In this document: positions 57,215 to 64,000 of the stretch, piece after piece | How positions within the stretch are numbered: position 1 is the first letter of the stretch | How the letters are laid out: each line of letters opens with the position of its first letter | From: Thuidium tamariscinum | Taxonomy: Eukaryota > Streptophyta > Bryopsida > Hypnales > Thuidiaceae | DNA length: 64,000 bases | Direction: 5' to 3' | Assembly: GCA_947034885.2 (NCBI GenBank) | Contig: OX344755.2 | Location: forward strand, 5,024,501 to 5,088,500 | Notes under the pieces: generated by a model | Databases searched by the model: none | What the model was told of the DNA's origin: nothing | Seen by the model: the letters and a program-made list of their open reading frames with translations, nothing else | Translations under genes and position numbers: made by a program

Positions 57215-58118
57215 AGGGGGATTTTAGAGTAAGCTAGATTCCATATTTACTTTTGAAAATTTTCATGAGCAAACCTAACATCATATACAGTCATGTGAAT
57301 GGGAAAATGGTACATTTATATAGAACAAAAATTTTACTCAGAGAAAAGAAGTTGAAGTCTACTGATCTCGTTTCACAATGAAAAAAAATTATTTTTCTAC
57401 ATTTTCAATGTTATAACCTTTCAATCTATGAAGTCAAATGGGTTGCAATTTTTCCACACATAGATTTATTTGTTTGGTACACTTTTTTATATTTGGAATT
57501 CTTTTTAAATTAATTTTGGATTTTAAACAATGCATAAAAATGAATAGTTTTAGACTTTTCTTCTTCCAAAAATCGTCTATCTTCTAGGACTTTGCGACAT
57601 TTTAGTTGTTTTTAATAATTTCATATGGGATTTTTTAATTAAAATATGGTACACTATCAATCTATTATACTTCTAATCTTTCAATTTTTTTCCCCATATA
57701 TTTGATTTTGGCATTCAAAATGAATTCTTTTACTTTTGAGGAAAACTCAAAAAAATAAAGCTTCTAAAATTTAGTTTCTACTCTTCTTGGGAGATTTTTA
57801 AAAATTTCTAAAAAGAAGCATTTCATTAAAGTTTGAAATTGACTATGTTCTTAAATATAGAAAACTACAAAAATATTCTTTACACTAATTTTACTTCTAT
57901 TAGAAAAAAAATTCAGATTTTTTAAGCATGATTTGCATTTGATATGAATTTTCTTCATTTTTTCTTTGAAAATTCATAGTAACTTGAAATTTTCTTGGAA
58001 TTTTTTAGAAATATGTTAAACGTATGAATTCATCTTTGAAAGAACAAAAACAAAAGAAATCACTGATAAAGTAGTCAAGAAATGGAAGATACAAAAGTGA
58101 AAGAGTTTCAAGTGTGCT
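57215..58118. other. AT-rich spacer, nothing recognised
   Basis: No supportable feature. Confidence 0.35.
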
Positions 58119-58460
58119 TACAATAGAATCACCTAAAATGGTCAATATAAGCACTTGAGCATAGTTGGAGGTACCTTTTGTAGAAAATATATTTTTGTAG
58201 TATTAGCAATTGAAAATCATGAATTAAGAAAAAAATTAGATAAATTGGTTGGTTTTTATGAATTTTCAAAGTGGAACTACTAAAACTATCATGTAGCTAG
58301 ACTTGAAACCAAAATTTGACAAAATCAACAATGAATAAATCATAGTTATACAATGGGACACTTTAATGAAAATCTATAGACATAGTTAGAAGAAATCTAA
58401 AGTACATGGATGGATCCAAAGATGATTATAGGTGTTTTCACCTTGCATGGTCACTAGCTC
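58119..58460. mobile_element. TA-flanked mariner-like MITE, copy 4, inverted and degenerate
   Basis: Starting CAATAGAATCACCTAAAATGG after TA (58119-58120), it is the inverse of the right end of the copies at 0.6, 2.1 and 59.9 kb (AGTTGGAGGTACC, GTAGTATTAGCAA). The far end reads ATAGGTGTTTTCACC near 58428 without a clear TA. Confidence 0.5.
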
Positions 58461-58650
58461 TATTCTTTCAGGGATAAATCTTAGATTCTAAAAGTTGTGT
58501 TCAAGCAATTAATAAATTTCAATTCGTTTCAAAAACAAACAAAAAACATATGTACTTAGGATTAGCAAGTTTGGGCATAATGAGGCTTTAGTGTAACTTA
58601 CCTTAGCTATTTTTATGAATACAATTGGTGGTATCTCATGGACCATTGAC

Positions 58651-58880
58651 TTAATCCTTAAAAGACAAATTGGTGACTATGGAAATCATCCATTTTGATA
58701 CCATAGAAAACATTGGTATAAAAAAAATCAAAAAGCATTTATTAGAAGTAAAAGTACTATAGAAGATCTTCCCTTACCACCTTGAAATCTAAAGATGAAT
58801 CGTTGCATTTCTATCCCATACAAGAAAATTCTTTGTCATTCATTGAACACCAAACACTTGTCTCGATGTTTATAGTTTAA
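58651..58880. mobile_element. TTAA-bounded 222-bp MITE
   Basis: The element is 58655-58876 with TTAA at 58651-58654 and 58877-58880. It is a full-length, diverged copy of the 223-bp element at 28081-28303, sharing GATACCAT/GTAGAAGATCTTCCC-like segments and TTCTTTGTCATTCA. The ends have decayed (TCCTTAAAAGAC). Confidence 0.65.
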
Positions 58881-59204
58881 GAAAATGAAATGAGAAATGG
58901 CAACCCAATCCATAGAAACTCAACACAAAATCATTGATAAAGTTCCACACAATGACAAAGTTCCCTTTGATTTGTTCAAAAAACAAGACAATCATTGGTA
59001 AAACAAATAGAATACAATAAGGTATGCCCACTTGTGCATCTAAAATTCTTACCTATTAAAGTAGAATCTCTCTAAATTGGTTCTCTATAAGCCAATAAAA
59101 TTCTAATTTTTTTGTTGTCAAAAATTGTTTTTTTGAATCTTATTAACAACTATACAAAGATTTGAATGTACTTTAGCATACATTATTTGGACACCATGAG
59201 AATG

Positions 59205-59470
59205 GAAGACATTAAATCCTACCATTGAAGGTGGGTCGAGTAGGGTAGATTTACCTCAGGGGAAAATGCAAGAATTTTTTATTTCTTGAAAACGATTTTT
59301 TTTTGCCAATTCTAAATTCATATTTGCAATCAAAGACCCTTGATTAATTAGGAGTGATCTAGAACATACCCTAAAACATGACACAAAATAGGGGACTTTT
59401 TTCACTTTTATCCCAAAGAACCCAAAACTTACCTTGCTAGGCCACCTTCTATGGCAGGATTTAATGTCTT
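59205..59470. mobile_element. GACATTAAATCCT-ended MITE
   Basis: GACATTAAATCCTACCATTG then GAAGGTGG at the left is inverted at the right (CCACCTTCTATGGCAGG then ATTTAATGTC), about 29 bp with three mismatches, and similarity continues several bases outward. The target-site duplication was not resolved, so no superfamily is assigned. Confidence 0.6.
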
Positions 59471-59859
59471 GCCCGTGAGAGTAAGTTATGATTTCTTAAA
59501 CCGTTGCCTCTACGTTTGTCAAAAACTGACTCTAGGCTCACAAAAGCTTTCATATTGAGAGCAATATATATCCCTCTTACAGTAAGCCCTCAGACAATGA
59601 TACCCGACGTTGATTTTAGGTATGATAGTGATAAACTGGGGGCATAAATGCCTTCCCTGATAGATTTCAGTTTTTGGCATTCTCTTCAGTCATGGGCATT
59701 GCATCATGATCACAAGTTCCCAACCAAGAAAATCATCGAAATGCCATACAGCCACGCATGAAGCGTCTGGAAATATTATATTCAATAAAAAAGTACGTTC
59801 AGAACACACATAATTCAAGCCTATTCACACACTCCAGCCTTGGCTGCATTAGTAGCAAA

Positions 59860-60283
59860 TAAGGGCAAAACACTCATTCCCGCACCTGTTCCTTGCAGTG
59901 AACCATAGATTCACCCAAATATGTCCCTAGAGTGTAGTTAACCCCTAAAGTTCCATGACTATGTATTCACCAAAAATGCGTGTTTGTCACATGTGTGATT
60001 GTAATTTGCTGACACAATTGAAGGACACATAGGAAGATCTGGTTGGCTTAATGCTGATTTTTGCAAGGTTCAATTTTGGGGGCACCTACAGGACGGTTCC
60101 GCAGGTCTAGGGAGCCAACACTTTGAAAATTTGTAGAAATTACATACCGTGTCCGAAAAATCTACTTTTTTTTTAATATTCATGATTTTCACTCACTAAT
60201 ACTACAAAATATCATTATTAGAAAACTCTGCCTCCAACTATGCTGAATTCCTTATTTGGACGGTTTTGGGTGTTTCCACTGTA
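59860..60283. mobile_element. TA-flanked mariner-like MITE, copy 3, with empty site in cassette B
   Basis: The element is 59862-60281 (420 bp) between TA at 59860-59861 and 60282-60283. Cassette B has the uninterrupted site ...CAATACATCATAGAA with one TA at 43580-43581, while here the same flanks are split (GTAGCAAATA...TACATCATAGAA). This directly shows insertion with TA duplication. Confidence 0.9.
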
Positions 60284-60467
60284 CATCATAGAAATGTACA
60301 AGTCAAGGTCCTGCAATTAATTTCTCGAATACTAAGGTGGCGACTCGGCATTGGCAGCAGTTTGAGTATCAGTTTTGAGAGAAGTTCCTGTATCAGCGTC
60401 CTCAGGAGTTGAACCGGCTTCACTAGGAGTTCGGTCTTTCTCTTTGCGGACTCTCTTCGAGAGCAAT

Positions 60468-61682
60468 CTATTTGTGGGGATTTTCTTCGCAGGGATTTTC
60501 TTCGTGAGCAATCTCTTTGCGGGGATTTTCTTCGCGAGCAATCTCTTTGCGAGGATTCTCTTCGCGGGCAATCTCTTCACCGGGATTCTCTTCGCGGGCA
60601 ATCTCTTCACCGGGATTCTCTTCACGGGCAATCTCTTTGCGGGGAATCTCTTCGAGAGCAATCTCTTTGCCGGGATTCTCCTCATGGGGATTCTCATCGC
60701 CGACAATCTCTTTGCGGGGATTCTCTTTCAGGTCACTTGAGGTACCTACAGGAGGAAATTGTAGCCAATCAGAAACATTTTGCATATTGGATAAACAAAA
60801 TGCTTAGATAGACAACCCTGCTTCACATTCTCACGGTTATAGTCATATTTGTTTCAGTGTCGGATAATGCAAGTGCGGTGATCAAAACAGCCAGGTCACT
60901 GCCTCATTTGCTAGTTTGATGAAAATTATAGTCCATAACCCTTCAATCAGCTCATTCGAAGCCCTTTCATCAACCAAAAACTAGCTTTGATCGAAACGTT
61001 CTTATTTGAGTACAACGCCTTGGCATTACGCTATGTCCCAATAATGCTCTTCAGCCTCCCAACTCTCAAGCATTCTGAAGTCCAACATTGTCCATTTCTA
61101 ATTATGTATATTTAGGACTCCCATGCTGAAATCCAGGACTGGAGAGTGCGAAAGTAGTGGAATTTTGCCCATTCAACGAAACTGACATTGAAGCTACCAA
61201 AAAATAGAACAGAAGTGAAAAGTTCCGAAGTCTTTCCAGGAAAATTCATGGAAAAACATTTCAAGGAGTTCTGTTTCCCCCAAATGCGATGAACTCGTAA
61301 ATGGTCGCTTGAAATGGACCCTCGATCTTAGTAGAGGTGGTGGAAGAGCAATTTCCATACCTGCTTTGGAGAACACGCCACGAATGGCACTTCTCACTAT
61401 CCCTCGGAGGCTCTCAGTCTCTCTCGGAAACTCCATCAGGGCGAAGTCTTCGGAAATCTCAATTGCGGAAAGTCGTTGCAAGTCGACCGAAGAAAACGAC
61501 CCCAACTTCTTGTTGTCCGGCAGCAAAATCAGCACATACTCGTAGTAAATGGCGTTGCTGTCCGCCTTGATTGTCATGGTCTTCCCCGGCTCCAACACTT
61601 GAAGGGGGTGGAGAATATCGGAATTCCCCTCCTTCACTTGCACGTTGAAACGCGATTTGTTCGTCAAGGTGGTCCTCCCCAT
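60468..61682 (-). CDS. MGRTTLTN small protein, cassette copy C (2 exons)
   Basis: Exon 1 is 61682-61361 and exon 2 is 60745-60468; the joined CDS is 600 nt (199 residues, stop TAG). The donor GCAG|GTATGG and acceptor CTCCTGTAG|GTACC match copy B. Exon 1 encodes the conserved core (MGRTTLTNKSRFNVQV, LEPGKTMTIKADSNA, YEYVLILLPDNKKLGSFSS). Exon 2 is TSSDLK followed by 17 pentapeptides of the form E(N/I)(P/A)x(K/E), for example ENPRKEIAREENPGE: highly charged, probably extended or helical. The 5' leader (AATCACAGCCAAAATGG) is also conserved in copy B. It lies 1.06 kb downstream of the coiled-coil gene on the same strand. Function unknown. Confidence 0.65.
60471..60730. repeat. 30-bp (2 x 15-bp) in-frame tandem repeat
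   Basis: A GAGCA/GGGCA marker recurs at 60506, 60536, 60566, 60596, 60626 and 60656, an exact 30-bp period, each unit made of two related 15-mers like GGGATTCTCTTCGCG. As 15 is a multiple of three, all frames stay open across the array, which produces spurious long frames on both strands. Six 15-bp units occur in copy A (5205-5300); copy B has none. Confidence 0.95.
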
Positions 61683-62746
61683 TTTGGCTGTGATTCAACA
61701 GCATCCCCACAGCTTTTTAGAGCCGAGAATTCAGCAGCATTCTCACATTCTTGAACAGAGGGCAACTCAAGATCCTTCAAAAGGAATCTTTCTAGAAAAG
61801 AGTTCGAACTCATATCCTGTTAAATTGGTTCGATGAATAAAATATCGTCATGACATTAGCCTCTTAGCCATTAGACACTTTGAATTATCTCCCCCACTTT
61901 TGGTGGTATCATGCTTAATTAGTTCAGAAAGACATTGCTGTGGCTAAGGATATACTGCGCTCCTTCATCAGACTATCCCAGGTGGTCATCCAATTTGGGC
62001 TGTGATCCAATTGCATCACCACAGTTTCTAATTAGCGGAGAATGCAGAAGCATTTTTTGCATTCTTAAACGGAGTGCAGCTCATCCTCTAAGAGAAACCT
62101 TTAGAAACCTTTGGAGTTCATACTGACATCCTACTTTATTACTTCACAAAGAGATCGTTGAGACTCAGGTTATACGCTCTTCTCCGGTACACTCTTCTAC
62201 CCATTCAATTCTTCCACTATTCTCTTTGAACATCATTATCGTCAATTTCAGAAACACGTCGGCGCAATTCTGGACGCCGAAATGGTGAAATTCATCTCCA
62301 TTAAGCTCAAGAAACGAAGACGGGTACAGATCTACATTTCTAGCAGGGCACTCTCGAAAGTGCAGCAGCCGAGGAATTCCACCAATTTCATGAAATTGAC
62401 GATCATTCTAATAACTTCATGTAAGCTTATACATGATTTGCTCATAAAGGATCGTTTACATCGTGATTTAATCATAGGCAGAACTACAATCAGATTACTA
62501 GTGTGATTACTAGATGAATGTAAAACTGAGAATAGGAGTTTCCACAAAACATTGAGGAATGCGGATTTCAGTAAACTGGATTTTCAACCCTGGTATCAAC
62601 AAACATTGGGGATTCAGTAAATCAGGTTGCTGAACTTTCAAACATCGTGAAAAATTCTCAATTGATTCACATGAGGAAGGGTCTCAAGTGTACTCACCAC
62701 TGTCATCAGTGAACACGGGGACAATCAATCTGCTCAGAGATCCGAA

Positions 62747-64000
62747 TCACTGGGCAGGAGGAGGGGCACCTGATTTACACAAAATACTCCAAAAAGAAAC
62801 AGGAAATAACACTCCAAAGGCAACTAAGGTTAATATGACGAACACATAGTAAAGGCTTTTGCCTCTCGACGACTTCGATTTTGGCTTAGCGCCGCCCTCT
62901 ATCTCCACGTTCAACCGGACAAAATCAATTTCTTTGGGTCCTGTTCCTCGAAGCCGTTTTCCCACTTGCGCTGCAGTCTGTTTGCACACAATAGCGATTC
63001 AGAATCAGAATCAAAATCAACTGAACCCTCCCACACCTGCAAATTCATTTCTGTGATTGAAATCTCTACATTCCAAAGACGACCGTAAACATGTGAAACA
63101 CACAGTAGAAGTGCTGCTTGCTAGAAACAGTCCTAAAGGGGAAAAAAAACATCCTTTCAGAGCTAGTGAGTCCAAGCCTTGCATGGTAAGGTAAGGTAAG
63201 TAACAATATGTACAGACCCTGCTATCTCGATCCTCTGAATCTATGGTCTTCTGCAAAGAGCCAATTTGTTTCCACTTCTGTAGAACTCCAATAGTACTGA
63301 CCACCGAGGCCAGCACCGACAAGGCAATGGGGCTCCACTTGTTGTGGCAGTCCAGAAGGCCGGACTGCGACACGGCCGTGAGCACAACCCCTTGGAACAC
63401 GCTGACGAATCCGATCAACTGGTACACCTCGTTCTTCAAAATGGCCACCTGGTTCTTCTTGCGCTCCACCCGACGGATGAGCAACTCCTCCTTGCGATTC
63501 CACTCCGCCAGCGTCGTGCTGAAAATGGGACTCTTCTCGATGTCCAACAGCTTCTTTATCTCCTCGTAGCACTCCGGAAATTTTGGACGCCCTCTACGAC
63601 CGTCCACGAATTCGATTTCGGCTTTCGCTGAGATCTGCTGGTGGGCTTCAATCTCGCGCGGATCCTCAACTTCAATACGATGGTCGTACACTTTCCGAAG
63701 CTCTTTCTTATCCAAATCCTCCAACAGGTGCTGCACCTCCACGTGCTTCTCGGTTTTGGCGGCCAGATGCTCCTTCCACAGCGCCTGATTGTCCTTGTCC
63801 CGCTGGCTAGCTTTCAAAGAACACTTCTCACTAACCGGAATCCTCCCGTCCCCTTCTCCTAGTACCTCCTTCCCTTTCGAAGCAGCAGCAGAAGAAGAAG
63901 CCCTGTTCTCCTGTTGCGATGATCCTCGATTCTCCTCACCACTGATGTTGCCCGGCCACAACCTCCCCTCCTGCACGTCCCAGCAAGTGCGAGCAAGCTC
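62747..64000 (-). CDS. Coiled-coil protein with three hydrophobic segments, cassette copy C (5' partial)
   Basis: Exon 1 runs from the window edge (64000, in frame, 261 codons) to donor AGG|GTCTGT at 63218. Exon 2 is 62977-62747 after acceptor AAACAG, stop TGA; both exons keep phase 0. Order: Gln/Ser-rich linker; charged helical region (KHVEVQHLLEDLDKKELRKV, DPREIEAHQQ); RRGRPKFPECYEEIKKLLDI; RKEELLIRRVERKKNQ; then KNEVYQLIGFVSVFQGVVLT and SPIALSVLASVVSTIGVL as two hydrophobic segments; exon 2 adds SLYYVFVILTLVAFGVLF as a third. Probably an integral membrane protein with a cytosolic coiled coil. I do not recognise a named family; similar uncharacterised plant proteins are likely. A conserved GTGAGTA donor (62697) after the stop suggests a spliced 3' UTR. 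Only intact copy of three. Confidence 0.7.

Larger units (their letters stand above)
59660..64000. repeat. Cassette duplication, copy C (runs off the right edge)
   Basis: Aligned with copy B (42.75-47.8 kb) along its whole visible length and with copy A. Two differences are useful: the 59.9-kb MITE is present only here, and the 42.8-43.4 kb MITEs only in B. Confidence 0.8.

Noticed and set aside
60332-60706. Minus-strand frame with PAKRIPVKRL repeats ending in NAESPP
   Set aside because: It has no start context and disagrees with the phase set by the conserved donor and acceptor. Its C-terminal part is best read as a displaced relic of the B-type tail.
60471-60730. CRISPR-like regular spacing of repeats
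   Set aside because: The units are contiguous 15/30-mers without spacers and are translated. The context is eukaryotic.
60375-60740. Plus-strand frame rich in NLFAGIFF, and two other long frames over the 30-bp repeat
   Set aside because: The repeat unit is a multiple of three, so several frames on both strands stay open. Splice phase shared with copies A and B selects one minus-strand frame.
63243-63862. Plus-strand frames opposite the coiled-coil gene of copy C
   Set aside because: They mirror the minus-strand coding exon and show no plant-gene features of their own.
1-64000. tRNA, rRNA or LTR-retrotransposon genes
   Set aside because: No cloverleaf with both Pol III boxes, no rRNA core and no gag/pol motifs were found by eye; only one weak SINE-like head.

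Overview
This window looks like a gene-poor, AT-rich stretch of a land-plant nuclear genome. The evidence is short coding exons of higher GC with GT-AG introns, plant-type gene families (a heavy-metal-associated (HMA) domain exon and a C2-domain exon) and many small non-autonomous DNA transposons. Poly(A)-ended LINE tails of the usual plant form are also present. No bacterial-style operons, CRISPR arrays, rRNA or tRNA genes were seen. I cannot name the species from sequence alone. No reverse-transcriptase or transposase open frame survives, so almost every mobile element here is a deletion derivative.

The main coding content is one two-gene cassette present three times in the same (minus) orientation: copy A about 5.2-8.7 kb, copy B about 42.8-47.8 kb, copy C about 59.7 kb to the right edge. 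In transcription order each cassette has (1) a coiled-coil protein with two hydrophobic segments in exon 1 and a third in exon 2, and (2) about 1 kb further on, a small protein starting MG(R/K)TTLTN, made of two exons. The splice sites of the small gene are conserved in all three copies, and the joined exons are multiples of three each time (453, 414 and 600 nt, giving 150, 137 and 199 residues). Its last exon is hypervariable: an acidic/basic pentapeptide repeat of 6 units in A and 17 in C, replaced by an Ala-rich tail in B. The coiled-coil partner is intact only in C (5' end outside the window). A is truncated and frameshifted; B has an in-frame stop and several frameshifts.

The rest is mostly a catalogue of small transposons: (i) at least ten elements bounded by TTAA with CCC(C/T)T... 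inverted ends, the signature of piggyBac-like elements and unusual for a land plant, including three placed end to end at 27.3-29.2 kb; (ii) GAGCATCCCCA-ended elements with TTA/TAA duplications (PIF/Harbinger-like), two of them sharing one TAA; (iii) TA-flanked (Tc1/mariner/Stowaway-like) elements, one with an empty site visible in the sister cassette; (iv) a CACTA element with an ATA duplication and nested hairpin; (v) CATTAG...-ended elements, one flanked by a 10-bp repeat (Mutator-like); (vi) LINE 3' tails.

Other coding remnants are a C2-domain exon between inverted repeats (3.8-5.1 kb), two unrecognised exons (8.8-9.0 kb), an HMA-domain terminal exon (10.8-11.3 kb) and a decayed multi-exon minus-strand gene (15.0-17.2 kb). 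The stretch 24.5-42 kb is otherwise AT-rich with diverged tandem repeats, plus a C-rich, G-poor block at 38.8-40.3 kb dense in (C)CRAATTGG-like motifs.
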